Part shown: in pieces, positions 1 to 12,156 of the stretch
Layout: each line of letters starts with the position of its first letter
Numbering within the stretch: position 1 is the first letter of the stretch
Assembly (NCBI RefSeq): GCF_000417875.1
Contig: NW_006920871.1
Span: 347,950-411,949 of the forward strand
DNA length: 64,000 nt
Reading direction: 5' to 3'
Source: Pseudozyma flocculosa PF-1
Lineage: Eukaryota > Basidiomycota > Ustilaginomycetes > Ustilaginales > Ustilaginaceae
Notes under the pieces: model-generated
The model's database searches: none
Told to the model about the DNA's origin: nothing
What the model saw: only the letters and a program-made list of their open reading frames with translations
Made by a program: the position numbers and the translations under genes

Positions 1-417
1 CGGGCGGAGTCGAGCAGCTCCATGCCGCGCATACGAGATGCTCCTCCAAGCCCGCTTGCACCAGCATCCTGTCGCTCTCTCTCCCGCGCACGCGCCGGGT
101 CGGGGAAATGGTACAGCTTCGTATTGATCGTGTATGGGAGGCGCGGTGCCAGCGCGTGCTCCGCGCGACAGAGAGGGCGCAAGCAGCAAAGGGCCGGGGG
201 CCAAGGACAAACGAGCGTACCGAGGTGAGATCGAGCAGGCAGGGGCTAGCGGACATGTCCGAGCATAGAACACGGGACATAGGGGGCAGAGGAAAAAACC
301 TTGACGAACTCGGAAGAGAGGAGTGTGTGGTAGTGTACAGTTTTGTGGATCAGGTCTTTGGCTCTAGAGCCGATCCTCCCTTTCTTCATCCGGGATCGCT
401 GGATGGAAGGAGTGGAC
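1..417. other. Left-edge sequence, no gene seen
   Basis: No convincing coding frame was found here. The open frames either run through the ambiguous bases further right or lack any recognisable domain. The stretch is separated from the next gene by a poly-G run and a gap, so its linkage to the rest of the window is not secure. Confidence 0.5.
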
Positions 418-478
418 GGGGGGGGGGGNGGGGTCGANAGCGTCGACGACGNNNNNNNNNNNNNNNNNNNNNNNNNNN
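418..478. other. Low-quality poly-G and assembly gap
   Basis: A run of G with an ambiguous base at 429 (418-433), another ambiguous base at 438, and 27 unknown bases at 452-478. This marks a contig join or the masked low-quality end of a read. It lies only 150 bp beyond the stop codon of the Zn2Cys6 gene at 629. Confidence 0.95.
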
Positions 479-504
479 AATGTATGCTATACGAAGTTAT
501 TACG
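479..504 (+). other. loxP-type mate-pair linker remnant (artefact)
   Basis: Directly after the unknown bases lies ATGTATGC (480-487), the 8-base loxP spacer, followed by a complete 13-base loxP arm TATACGAAGTTAT (488-500) and then TACG. The combination of spacer, arm and the trailing TACG matches, from memory, the end of the circularisation linker used in 454 Titanium paired-end libraries. The left arm would fall in the unknown bases. This is laboratory sequence, not fungal DNA. Confidence 0.9.
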
Positions 505-628
505 GGGATCGGCACGAGATCTGGGTATGGCAAGGCAAAAAATGGAGCATCGGGGTCGTACAAAAGGCCGAACGGGAACCGTACCGGAGAAGGAGGAAGG
601 AGAGCCAACGGGCGGGTGCGGCTCGCGC

Positions 629-3600
629 TCAGAAGCCAGCGAACGCCGAGTGGTCGAAAAAGTGGTCGTCGTGCTGGTGCGACGACCCAGCGGTCGGCGC
701 CTGTGAGGAAGCGACGTTGTTGCCGTCGCCACCAGGTGCAGCGGCGTTGGACGACGTCCCGGCGCCCGAGTGGTGCTGCGCGTGCGGGCCGCCCTGCGAC
801 GGCGCGTGCGGATGCTGGTCCTGGGCAAAGCTGGAAAGGTTCGACCACCACGAGTCGTGGCTGTCGCCGGTCGGGTGGTCGTGCTGCTGCTGCTGAGAGT
901 GGTGGTGGTGGTGTTGGTGTTGCTGATGGTGGTGCGGCGGGACGGCCGGCGCTGCATGCCTCCACTGCGGATCGCCGAACCCATCAGACGATGGGATGTG
1001 GCTGTCAGCGTCGCCAGTCATGGGGCGTGCCGAGCTCGAAGGTTGCGGTTGCTGCTGCTGCGAGTGACTCGAGACCAGGCTGCGCGTCGGGAAGTGGGCA
1101 AACAGCGAGGCCTCCGGCATGCCAGCGGCGGTGTCGCTGGGGCCTTGCTGGTCGCCGAGGTGGAAGCCATAGGTCCAAGAGTTGGTCATCGATGCCGCCG
1201 ACGACGAGTGGCGCTGACGGCCAAACGTTGACGGCCCTGCGCCGTTGGCGCCGAGCTGGTGGACCCCGGCGCCGTTTCCCGGCTGCAGATGTTGCCGCGA
1301 TTCTGCATTGATAGACGAGTGGGACCCGGCGTCGGACCACTGCGAGCCTGTCGTCGTGGGACGGACGTCGGTCCAAGCATCGATCGTCTCGGCCAGCGAG
1401 GGGCGATGCTCGAGCGACGTCTGGACAATCTGCGAGTGGAGGTCGAACATGGGCATGCCGTCGCTCCCGACCGATCCCAGCGAGAAGCCAAGCGACGATG
1501 GCCCACCCACGTCCGAGAGGTCGGTGCCATCGCTGCTGGCACTGGCCGCGTACGGCTGCGCCCAGAACATTGGTTCGATGGTCGCGGGGTCGGCCGGGCT
1601 CTGTAGCCAGGCATGGTGGTGCTGGTGGTGCTGGAGCTGGTGGTGCAGGTGGTGCGGGTGACCGGCGTGATGGTCGCGCGCCCGTCGGCTCTCGGCGATG
1701 TGGTCGTCGAGCAGGCCTGCTGTGACCGACTGGATCAGGTCACGGCACTTGAGCGCGGCCGACGTGATGTTGCCCATGTCCTCGAGCAGCGCCTTGCACG
1801 TCTTGAGCAGGTCGAGCCACTCGCCGGCGTCGGGGGAGGTCGGGTCGTCGAGGATCGAGACGAGCGGGATAAAGGCGCTCTGGGTGAGGAAGTAGGCAGC
1901 GTGCCAGCTGGCCGCCTGGTTGTGGTCGTGGCTGTCCCAGTACTGGGCGATGGACTCGACGTTGTCCTTGGCCAGCTGGCGGCAGAGGGCGATTGCCTGC
2001 TTGACCGCCGGACGCTGCGCCGGCCGAACCGCCCCGCGCTGGCGAGCGACCGAGGCGGCCAGTGCGGCCGAGAGGAGGAAGGGCCGGAACATGATCATGC
2101 GCAGGTTGTTGCAGCGCCAGCGCAGGCGAGTGGCGGCGTGGGTGAACCAGCCGGGCGCCCGGTCAAGCTCGGAGCCCTGCATGTACTCGGGCAGCTTGTC
2201 GACGTAGTCCTGGATGGTGAGGTCGAAGGCGCGGATCTCCTCGATGGCCGGCGTCGGCGCACGCATCAGCCGGTCCTGGATCGGCAGCGAGATGTCGGCG
2301 GCGAACCTAGAGTGGCAGATGAGCGTCGAGCATCGCGAGGGGCCGTCGGTCTCGTCGGGCAGCTCGGCGCCGTCAATGGCCACGTCAGAGTCGTCGATGT
2401 TGCGCGGCAGCTCGACATCGGCAGGTACGCCACTGATGCCGTTGGGACGGCCGAAGCTCAGGCCCATGTCGGCCTCCATCGTGTAGAGCGTCCACCACAG
2501 CCGGCGCTGGAGCTCCTTGTCGAGCGGCGAGCGCGACTTGGGCGAGGCAGGCTTCTCGAGGTGGAGCTCGAGCGAGATGGCCATGCGGACGGCCGAGCCG
2601 AGCACCATCCACGACGTCGAGTAGAAGTTGCGCTTCTGACAGTAGTTGGCCATCAGGGCGAGCGCTTGGACCGTGACGACACTCGGCTCGGTGAAGATGG
2701 CCGAGTTGTAGGCCTTGCGGGCGAGTCCGTAGTAGTGCAGATCGAGCTCGGGGGCGTCGGCCGAGAGGCGGCTCTCGAACGAGCCAAGTGCAAAGACCAT
2801 GTTGAGTAGCATGGGCCAGGTGCCGGCGCTCGGTCGCGGAAGCTCGCCACGCAGCTGACCCTTGAAGGTGGCGGCGTGGAGGATCGGGTAGGCTGGGTGG
2901 TGGAGCTCAAAGTAGGCGTCGAGAAGGCCGTCGGCGGCGTGGCGGTGAGACTCGGACCACATCGCCGGGTCGGTGTCCATGGGCAGCAGGTGGGCCGAGT
3001 AACGCTCAATGGTGCTCGGGTGTCCGTCGTCGAGCGGGCCTCCGTCGACGCGTACGAGCGTCTCGCAAGTGAGCTCGGGCGAGTCTTCGCGCTGGTGCTG
3101 AGAGCGGTGCTCGCTGGCGCCGTCGTCGGATTCGCCCGTGGTGGTTACGTCGAAGTTGCGCGGGCGACCAGCGACCGACGGAGCCGTCTGGGCCGCCTTG
3201 CAGAGCTGGCTGATGACGCGCAGGACGGCGGTGGCGGTGCTGAGGCCGATGAACGTGCCGGCTCCGAGTGTAGCGTCGTCGGAGCGCTCGACCAGGCTCT
3301 TGGGCGGCGGGTAGATGTTGCGGAGCGACGTGAATTGGCGCTGTGCCTGCAGCGATGGCCGCTGCGGCACGTCGAGGGACCTCGACGACGAGGGCGAGCC
3401 CATACCGGCAACGGTCGCCGTTGCGTTGCTCGACCCGACCTCGTTGGCGGCGCCGCTGCTTCCGCCGTGGGTGCGTGTGCGCTTCTTGGAGTTGAGGCTG
3501 TCGCGCTCGGCGGCGCCGATGCCCTGCCCGATCGTCCAGGCTCGGCTCCTCGTCGATGTCGAGGCCGGAGGGGACAATGCCGGGTTGGAAGAAGAGGTGG

Positions 3601-4117
3601 CCAGGCTGTCGGCTGCCGCGTCTTCGCCGTCGGCCGCAGAGGCGGCGTCGGTGGCGGTTGAGCCCGCAACCTTGTCGCCGTTTGATGCTGACGAGGGGCC
3701 GCTTGCGCCCGAGGCCGTGGCCTCGCTGGATGTCTTGGCCTCCATCTCTGCGATTCTCCGGTTGGCCTCCTCCAGCTGCGTCTCGAGCGAGCTGACATAC
3801 TGTCGGGTGATGGGGGAGCGCTTGGGCGGGTCGACGTAGGCGCACGACTTTGTACGGCTGTGCGTGATGCAGCGACCGCAGAAGGGGAGGCCGCCGTCGC
3901 ACCGCATCTTGCGCGACTTGCACTCGGTGCAGGCGCGCGCCACCTTGGAACGGCCATCGCTGCCGAGGCCCTGCTTGCACAGCTCGGCGGGCTGGAGGCC
4001 GTCCATCGAGGGTGGGGCAAAGGGGAGAAAGGCGAAGTGGTCGGAGTGAGAGCTGCTGGCCTGGCCCGTGGGCACGGGTTGGTAGGCAGGCTGGGTCTCG
4101 GCCTTGATGAAGCCCAT
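629..4117 (-). CDS. Zn2Cys6 fungal transcription factor (TF1)
   Basis: An intronless 1162-residue nuclear regulator. The zinc binuclear cluster has Cys63, 66, 73, 80, 83 and 92 (CX2CX6CX6CX2CX8C), followed by a linker and a short coiled coil (about 105-128) suited to dimerisation. A fungal-specific transcription factor middle homology region follows at roughly 390-640. Its segment around ANYCQKRN...RMAISLELH recalls the core of Gal4/Lac9-type activators, but the target pathway cannot be named. The C-terminal third is low-complexity and rich in Ser, His and Gln, as in activation domains. The frame stays open to 4327, but the first residues there look like translated leader, so the ATG at 4117 (MGFIKAETQ) is preferred. 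The stop lies 125 bp from a linker artefact. The upstream region is long and pyrimidine-rich on the coding strand. Confidence 0.9.
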   Translation of the reverse strand: MGFIKAETQPAYQPVPTGQASSSHSDHFAFLPFAPPSMDGLQPAELCKQGLGSDGRSKVARACTECKSRKMRCDGGLPFCGRCITHSRTKSCAYVDPPKRSPITRQYVSSLETQLEEANRRIAEMEAKTSSEATASGASGPSSASNGDKVAGSTATDAASAADGEDAAADSLATSSSNPALSPPASTSTRSRAWTIGQGIGAAERDSLNSKKRTRTHGGSSGAANEVGSSNATATVAGMGSPSSSRSLDVPQRPSLQAQRQFTSLRNIYPPPKSLVERSDDATLGAGTFIGLSTATAVLRVISQLCKAAQTAPSVAGRPRNFDVTTTGESDDGASEHRSQHQREDSPELTCETLVRVDGGPLDDGHPSTIERYSAHLLPMDTDPAMWSESHRHAADGLLDAYFELHHPAYPILHAATFKGQLRGELPRPSAGTWPMLLNMVFALGSFESRLSADAPELDLHYYGLARKAYNSAIFTEPSVVTVQALALMANYCQKRNFYSTSWMVLGSAVRMAISLELHLEKPASPKSRSPLDKELQRRLWWTLYTMEADMGLSFGRPNGISGVPADVELPRNIDDSDVAIDGAELPDETDGPSRCSTLICHSRFAADISLPIQDRLMRAPTPAIEEIRAFDLTIQDYVDKLPEYMQGSELDRAPGWFTHAATRLRWRCNNLRMIMFRPFLLSAALAASVARQRGAVRPAQRPAVKQAIALCRQLAKDNVESIAQYWDSHDHNQAASWHAAYFLTQSAFIPLVSILDDPTSPDAGEWLDLLKTCKALLEDMGNITSAALKCRDLIQSVTAGLLDDHIAESRRARDHHAGHPHHLHHQLQHHQHHHAWLQSPADPATIEPMFWAQPYAASASSDGTDLSDVGGPSSLGFSLGSVGSDGMPMFDLHSQIVQTSLEHRPSLAETIDAWTDVRPTTTGSQWSDAGSHSSINAESRQHLQPGNGAGVHQLGANGAGPSTFGRQRHSSSAASMTNSWTYGFHLGDQQGPSDTAAGMPEASLFAHFPTRSLVSSHSQQQQPQPSSSARPMTGDADSHIPSSDGFGDPQWRHAAPAVPPHHHQQHQHHHHHSQQQQHDHPTGDSHDSWWSNLSSFAQDQHPHAPSQGGPHAQHHSGAGTSSNAAAPGGDGNNVASSQAPTAGSSHQHDDHFFDHSAFAGF

Positions 4118-7100
4118 CTTTGGTCTATTGCGATGCCAACAGAAAGTAGGGTGGCGGAGAGGGTGCTGGGCTGGTCGAAAGTCGAGAGGTAGGGTGAGGC
4201 GAAGCTCGGGATGATGCCAAACAGGCTTTTGGAAACGGGGCAGACGCTGGTAGATGCGACGCAAGTGGGGCGCCTGCCAATACGGGTCGGGACAATCGAT
4301 TGGCTTGCAGCAGATGACTCTTGCCAAGGACGGCTAGGTTCTGGCAGGCATGCGGGGTCGGCGGCGGATCTGCTGCTCTTGGCGGCGGCGGGGTGGCGGA
4401 GGATATGTAGACGAGACAGGCAAGCCGTGCAGCTTTGTCTGTGCTGCTTTTCAATGGCACACCGATGCGGGGCCGGGGGGTCTGAGATTGCCGTGAGAGA
4501 GACGAGGTGGTCGAGAGGATCGTCCGCTGCCAAGCGCCGAACAAGTTTCGTCGAGAAGAGGTCGGCGGATACAAGTGGAAGGTGGGAAGGATCGACGACG
4601 GTGAAAGGGGCGGCGGGCAACGACGACGACGGGATGGTGGTGATGATGGAGGATCGGCGGGAAGGGGGGCGGAGGATAAGGAAGATAGGAGAAGGGGGCC
4701 GGAGGAGGGGGAGCGATACAGAGCGAGAGCGAGAGGCTGCCCCGGCTGCTGTTGGAGAAGAAGAGGGGGGGCGGCGGAAGGCGAGGAGGGGCCTGGGGCA
4801 GGGTCAGGGAACCCCTCTCGAGCCGGCAGGCCGCGGGCGGTATGGTGCGATATCGCGAGGGAGCGGGCGGTACGCGGGGGAACAAGAGGGCTCGGCTGGT
4901 CTGGCAAGGCGAAGAAGGCAAGGCGAGGCAGAAGAGCGAGGCAGCCGGGGCCGTTGGCGACAACGACAACGACGAGAGGAGAGAGAGGCTGGGAGGCGCC
5001 CTAGCGCGCGGATAACGGGACGGGCAGGTCACAAGGCGTGCGAGGGCACCAGAGCCAGCCTGGGCAGTCGCACACGCGGGTCAGCCGCAGGCCGGGCAAA
5101 GCAAGGCGCAGAGAGACAAGAAGCAAGAGAGGCAGGCGGGCAGAAAGCGCGCGGGGGAAAGAGAGAAGGAGGCGAGGGGCGGGCAGGCAGGCAGCCGGGC
5201 GCAGAGGCGAGGCAAGGCCAGGCGAGGCCGGCTGCGGGCAGGGCGGACGGGCGGTGGGCCGGCCGGTCTGGCGAGATACCGGCACAGAGCAAGCAAGCAA
5301 ACCAGGCCTGGCTGCTCGAGAGCGGGGGCGGGCGCAGAAGCAGGCGGCAGGCAAGGGAAGAGCAAGCCGGCCTCGCACGCCAAAAAAGACGAGGCGTGGG
5401 GAGACGGACGCAAGAAGCAAGCTCGCTGGGCGGGCGGGCAGCAGGCTGCGAGTTAAACTCTCTCCCTTCCGCCGCCGCCTCTTCTCCATCGTCTCTCCTC
5501 TCGCTCCTTTGGGAAGGCGAAGCCGCCCGCCACGACGACAGTAGACGGTCATCTTTGTTGCTTTGTCTTGCCTTGCCAGCGTTGGTCCGCGGGGTGCCGC
5601 CGCGACCAGACACCAACCCACCGTCGATGACGGCAGGGACTGAGCAATTACCGTTAGGCAGCTACAGCAGGCAGGCGGACGAGGAGGCCCAGGCCACACC
5701 ACCACGTACACCACATCTGGGCCGACGGCGGTTGACACGCGGCGCCGGGCGTAGTGTAGACCCCCATCTCGACGCCCCGCCAACACGGCCAAGGAAAGGA
5801 GGAGAAGAAGACGAAGAAGAAATTCGAAGCGGCGAAGATCAGAGAGCCGTCTCAGCCCGCGCCGTCATCTACCACGACGGGGCACATTCGCGCAGCAACA
5901 ACGCACTCTTCTAGCTGCAACGGCCGACCGACTTCTGTGAGAAGAAGCTAAGCAGGCAAGGTCACGCCCCACTTGCACGCGCCGACAGCAGCACAGCAGG
6001 CCAGGGCAGCACGAAGGCCGACCGAGGAGCGAGCTGGTGGCGCGGGGGAGGCCCAGACCAGGAGCTGCCGCCAACGTCGACGGCATCAGAACAGGGCAGA
6101 GCGGAGTGGCAAACCAGCGAGAAGAAGCTCGCAACGACGGGCCAAAAACGGCGACGGGTCGCAGCGAGGCGGACCAGCAGAGTGGGCGGGGAACGCGACA
6201 AACCTTCGCACCAGGGCCCGCCTCTTCGTCGTCGTCGTCGTCGTCGTCACAAGCCCTGCCTCTGTCGCCGTTTGGATATCGATCGATACCATGACCTTCG
6301 GGAAGCAAAGATGCGATCGTATCGGCCCCGGTACGTTCCGCGCAAGGCCTGTGAAGTGATGCTCATCGTCGGGCGAATGGCGACAAGATAGGGATGAGTC
6401 CGTGAGGGGGAGGTTACGCTATCAGCAGCAACCGCGCGCGCAGATTTGGCAGATGCGCAGCAGCAGCAGCCGTGCAGGCCGAACCCTTCGCCTAGGCTGC
6501 TGCTCCGACGGCCGACAATGGGCCAAGGTCAGGGCCGGCGGAAACAAAGCGAGGGGGGAAGAGGGCAAGAGCGGGGAGCGTCAGGGCAGGCCAAGCATCG
6601 CTGGGCCGACGCCCCCTGTTGCCCCGTCCCATGCCATCATATCAGCATGGCAAACCATCGGGCAACACCCTGCTATTCGCTGGCCGACAACAGGTACGAT
6701 GCCTCTCGATAGGTATCGCCCGCTTTCGAATGCCCACGATGCATTGAACCCGCGAGTCGAGCTCCTATGGCGCCACCCGCATCGCACGGGTCGCCGTGTG
6801 CTGAGCGAGCGCACAGAGGGCCAGGCAAGCTCGGTGCTCTCGACGGGCAACGCAACGAACCCCGTACGATAGCCGGCGCGATGGCCCTGCCTGGCCTCAG
6901 CCTTTCTGGCCGTTGGTTTGACAACAAGCGGGAGACCGCTGCGCTTGCTGCGTTCGTCGTCATGGCTTCGGGACATTCGACGCTCCCGGTTGGCTGCTGT
7001 GCTGTGCTGCCCGCTGTCCTTTCAAAAGGGGCTGTAAGCTAAGAAAGGCGGAAGAGGACCGCTCTCGACACAAAGAGGGGAGCCGCGTGAGTTCACGGCG

Positions 7101-10100
7101 GGCCCGAAGGCAGGCAACCGCCAGCTATGTAAGAGCTCCTAGGCTAGGGTCCAGGCCGGCGTCACGGTGGGGAGGCCTAGTAGTAGGGCGAGCAGCAGAA
7201 GGAGAGATTTGCGGAACGCATGTGCCGAGAGCCAAGCAGGGCCAGCCTGCCCTGGCCCTAGCCCTGCCCTGCTTAGCTTGCTTTGCCCTCGCCCCGCCCG
7301 AGGCTGGCAGCCGAACCGAGATGTGAGACGCACGCACGACGCCGAGCAGGCCTGGCCTGGCCAGGCAGACCGCCACGGGCGGAGCGACAGCGCCCAACCG
7401 ATCCGCCCGACCCGACCGACTGACCGAGCAACCGCCAGGAAATCCTCCCACGACCTGTGCCATCGGGACATGGCCTCGTCGGCGATGCTCTCCTAGCCTT
7501 TGGAGCCGTACGTACGTGGTACCATGCCCTCTTGGCTCCGCCCCTCAGAGTAGATACGGACGCGTCCCACCTTCTTGACCTGCTCGCGCTGCCTTGGCGT
7601 TCGGTCGTGTTGCCCTCGGACTAGCCGACCGGAAGATTCTTGGTTCTTTTTCTGTGGGCCCCTGACTCTAGGCCAGCCTGTTCGCCACGGTCGACGGCCG
7701 CCAGTTTAGGGACGGCCGCGAGTTAGGATTGATGAGCGAAGAAAGATGGTGATGATGAGCTTGCGGGACAACGAACGACAGGGCGGGATCCGTGCTGTGC
7801 TGCGGGCCAGGAGCATGCATGCTGCAGATTCGGCACTGAGACTGTATCAAACCATGTCCAGCGTTGCGTCCGCGGACTACTCTTACCGTTGCTGGGCTTA
7901 ATGCTCCTCGTCACCATCATGCCTGGCCTGCCTTCTGCCGCAGCTGAGTCGAGAAGTCGTCGTCGGCCGTCTGGCGCAGAGGCGGAGGGGCGGGCGGATG
8001 GGCGTATCGCCCAGCCCCACGCTCCGGGATCGTCAGACCATTGTGTCATCGCCCGTTGACAGCCCAGCCCAGCCCTGCCACGCTGCCACGGTGCCACGCT
8101 GCGGCATTTGTTGTCATCCCCCTGCCATGTCAGAGAACCCTTTCCGCCACCCTTCTCCGGGAGGGCGGAATCTTCTTGCTCGACCCACGCTGTATGTGTT
8201 GCTGTATGTGGCGCCCGTGGCCCTAGCGTGGTTTGCCACGCACGCCGGGCCATCCGCGGCCTCGGCCTGGTCCATCGGCCAACCTCGGCTTGCTTGTACG
8301 GGTGCCGCCGACGCCTTGGCGGTCAAGCGCCGGTCGGTCAGATGGGGTGAGGATGGACTAGCGTGGCATCTGATTGCGTATTTGTTTCAGCAGGCCAGAG
8401 AGCAGGCAGGTAGGTAGGACCCTGTGGTGGTCAGTCAGAGCCGACGTGCGGCTCAACGACGCCGTCGCACCGGTACCGGTACCGCCGCGCCTCGAGAGGC
8501 CGGTGCTGGCACCACGACGATGTCCTTCGGGCCATCATGTACTGTAGGTCGACGACACTCTGACCTCGAGTTTATCCATCGCCTCTGTCTCACCTCATCT
8601 GGGCACCGACGACGACGATCGGTCCGCCTTACGTACGTACCTACATACCTAGGTAGTGGTTCCATCTCGGCGCGAGTTCTCGGCGCACGATGCCGTCGCG
8701 GGCCGGCATGACAGCTCCGCCGGAAACGCGACTGGAAGAATCGACGATGGCGACGGCGACGACGAGGGATTGACGTCGAACCATGGCCCCGCCCGCTGAA
8801 GAAGGTGATTCGTTTCTTCTGGCCGTAGCCCGGGCCGCACCACATCTGCCGCATCGACGAAACCTCGAGATCTCTCGACGTTGGCGCAAGGAACGGCGGG
8901 AAAAGAAACAAGGTGACATGGCGTTGCGTTGCGGCGGCAAAACGCATGCTTAGCCTTGCGCTCGTCGCTTTAGAGCTCACCCGCCAGACTTGCCGCACGC
9001 GGGGTGATTAGAGTTGTACGGTATCGCGCCACCGCAAACCATCATGGTTCGGTCTTTGCCTTGCTTGCTGCTCGTATGCTGGTTGCGGTTACCGTACACA
9101 TGCACCGCTGTGACCTGCTTGACCGCCTGCCGGCCTTACCTGCGGGCGTGCTTGTGCGTGCGTTGGGTGCAGGCTGGGCGGATACGTTGGCCTAGGCTAG
9201 GCAGCGCCTCGCCCAGCGCTTCGTCCAGATGTCCCGTAGCGGTAGGGCTGGTCACCGTGGTCATCTGCACCGGTGCGAAAAGGCGAACGGAACCTGACTC
9301 GAGTCGAGAAGGCCGATTGGTCGTTCTTTCTTGGCGGCTAGCAAAGTCGATCTTGCGGCAGTACGTGCCACCACCTGTCAAGGGCACCGGTAACTATCGG
9401 TATCCGTGGAGTTGAACGCGCGGCCATCTCCGAAAGCCGGCCTAGCATGGCTGCATGGGTTGCGTGGGTGGATGCGTTAGCGCCAGCTGTACCTGGTTAG
9501 ATGCCCGCTGCGCCGACGCCCCTTCGGTTCGGCCGTGCACGCGAAGTCGAGAGAGACTCGGCAAGCGAAAGGTGCCTTCGGCAGGAGCCCGAAGCTACAG
9601 TAGGCAGGGAGGGCGAGGGCGAGAAAAAGGCCAGGCCGGGGTGCGAGTCGAAAAGACCGCGTGCGTGCGAGCCACAGTACCTGTAGGCAGTCGGAAGTCG
9701 GCTTTCGAAAGCGAGGACCCGAGCGAGAGCGAGAGCGAGCGAGATTCGACATGCGAGCATGCTTCCAGCGCCATCCTCACCGCCGCCGACGCCCCTGCTG
9801 CTGCTCGTTCATCGCACCGCCACCGACGACGCTTGTGTAGGGAGAAGACTTTCGGCTCGTGGGTCGTCTGCAGCAAGTCGCCGTACCGAAGCCGGCCTTT
9901 CCCTGCCGATCCGTCTTGGCACACATACGGCCATGCGTGCGAGGTCGCGGGACGAGTTGGTCTCTGCGTCTTTGTCCTGTGGACTGCCACTATTCACCTG
10001 GTGTCGTGTGCACGGTCATGTGTCGAACAGATCCGCAGCAGCGGGTGGAAATCATATGGCGAAGCCTCAAGGCGCGACTCGCTTGCGCCTGCGACAGCTT

Positions 10101-12120
10101 GAGGTGCTGCCGGACGTCGGAACAATCGTGGTCCCGACACCGGAGCGATGCTGTCGAGCTCGGCGAGATCTGTCGAGCGCCTCGAGGGCAGCGAGTGGCG
10201 ATCAGCAGTGTTGAGAGCCCGTTGGTGCGCCTGTCCCCGCAGCCTACCGTATCGCTTGAGAGCGTGGGAGCGCGACAAAGACGCCTTTGCAACGCCACCC
10301 GATTCGCCCTGCGCGGGGTCTGCGCGGGCAGGGAAGGGAAAGGCCGGGGGATGCTGAGTTGCTGAGCGTCGGCGGTGATGCAAATCTTCGGCCTTTGTTC
10401 CATGCCTGCACCGCAGCTGCCTGGCCTGGCGGCCAATCCCCTCTTCGCCACTGTCGTACCGTGCTAGCTTTAGGACTCAGCAGCGATAGGTTGACGAGCT
10501 GTGATCATCAAGGCATCCTCTCACCTTTCAAATAAGCTTGAAGCATCGCAGTCCAGCGGGGACTTGCTATCTGCAAGCCGGCGAGTCGCTTCGTTCTCTT
10601 GTCCCGCTCGCTTCCTCGTGCGCGCGCACAGTGGCAACGCGGGCCGAGGTGAATGAACAAGCCACGAATGCGCACCACGGTATGTAGATGGTGAGCAGCG
10701 AATCGGGGTTCTTGCCCTGCTGGAAGCTAGGTATTCTATTCTGGGCTGCTCCGTGCTCCGTCCCGAGTCAACGCACACACTCACCTGATGGCTAGTTCGG
10801 TCATCTCGTCGTCGCACATTGGCGCACTGGTGAGGGTGGGGTAATTGCCACTTTTGCCCCCCCGGAAATGGCTGCTCTCCGCGGCGCCGAGTGGACGGTT
10901 TGGGCTCGGGACCCCAGGGGAGGCCCTCGCCCAGGCGAGTAGACGAAGACAATGGCGGGCGATGCGAGCAGCTGCGCAGGGCAGGCAGGGTCCATGACCT
11001 GGTGTCGGCCATCTACCCCGGGATACCTAAGCAGGGATGCGACGATGGCCATGATCAGGGACCGCTCCGTCGAGCGAGTATCGTGAGCGACGGCCAGACC
11101 ATGAGAGTGTGGGACGCTTTCATTGGGGCTCCTGCACAGTACGGTAGGTGCTCTGCCATTGAAGCGAGCGTAATCGGAGCCATGCACACCCTGAGCGTTG
11201 TGCACCGAAGAAGGCCATGGACCGGGACGGGAGGGGACGGCAGGCTGTCGGACGCCACCTGCGCGATTCTCGACGACGATGGCGTGCGAGGAACAAACAA
11301 GAAAGGGCGGGCCAGGCAGGGACGTACAGCTTGCTGTCATGTCATGTCGTGTCGTGTCGAGTCGAGTCGTCGAGTCGAGGGCCTGGCCGTTGTCAGCATC
11401 TGAGATGACGACGGCCGCAGGGGGAGGTGGCACCCGACAAAGATGACTGTGGCGCAGATGAAGAGCGGCCGCCGCTGACAACCCCTCCCACGCTACGATT
11501 CAGCGCTCCGCCCGGTCGCAAGGGCGTCGGCCAAAAGACTCTGTACGATGCTAACTACCGGTATCTCACCGTCTGTGAGAATGCCGGTGCCCACCTGCCT
11601 CGGTCTCGACCCAAAGAGGAAAGACGGGGTGAGCGAGCATGAGGATTGATGCTCGGCTTCCCCGCATCCTGCGCCAGTCGGTCTCCGACACGACGCTCCC
11701 CAAACGGCGGTCGAGGCAAGAGAGCATGATGGCTGTTGCCGCGGCGAGAGCAGGCAGGGCAGTGACTTGGGGTCGGCAAGGAGCAAGCAAGGCGGTTCGA
11801 GGAAGGCGACGGCGACGGCGACGGCGACGGCTTTGGCCTTGGCTTCGGGCATGGCGGTGACCCTGGCCTGGCCGTACTGTATCGCCGCGGCGGGGCGGCG
11901 GCAGGCCAGGGTTAGGTTGGATGTTTGCGTGCGTGGTTGATGCCAGGGTAGTAGCCGGTCGCGGCAGCCAGCCGAAGTCGGTAGAGGGGGGCGTCGTGGC
12001 GAGAGAGAGGAAGAAGAAGCAAGCCAAGCAGACGGCGGGCCAGGCCCTCGTCTTCTGCCGCCGCTTTCTTGTTCGGCTGCGCGCTGCGCACGGCTGGCAA
12101 AGACGAGGCAGGCAAGCTGG

Positions 12121-12156
<36 letters not shown>

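Noticed and set aside
479..504. Genuine loxP site from a phage or engineered construct
   Set aside because: Only half a site remains, it abuts unknown bases, and the flanking TACG fits a sequencing linker. No marker gene or vector sequence was seen nearby.
505..520. cDNA-library adapter (GGCACGAG) after the linker
   Set aside because: The match is only eight bases, in GC-rich DNA, and the rest of the adapter is absent; chance is sufficient.
4211..5914. 567-codon plus-strand frame upstream of TF1
   Set aside because: It translates purine-rich low-complexity DNA into Arg/Gly/Glu repeats, with no domain and no start context.
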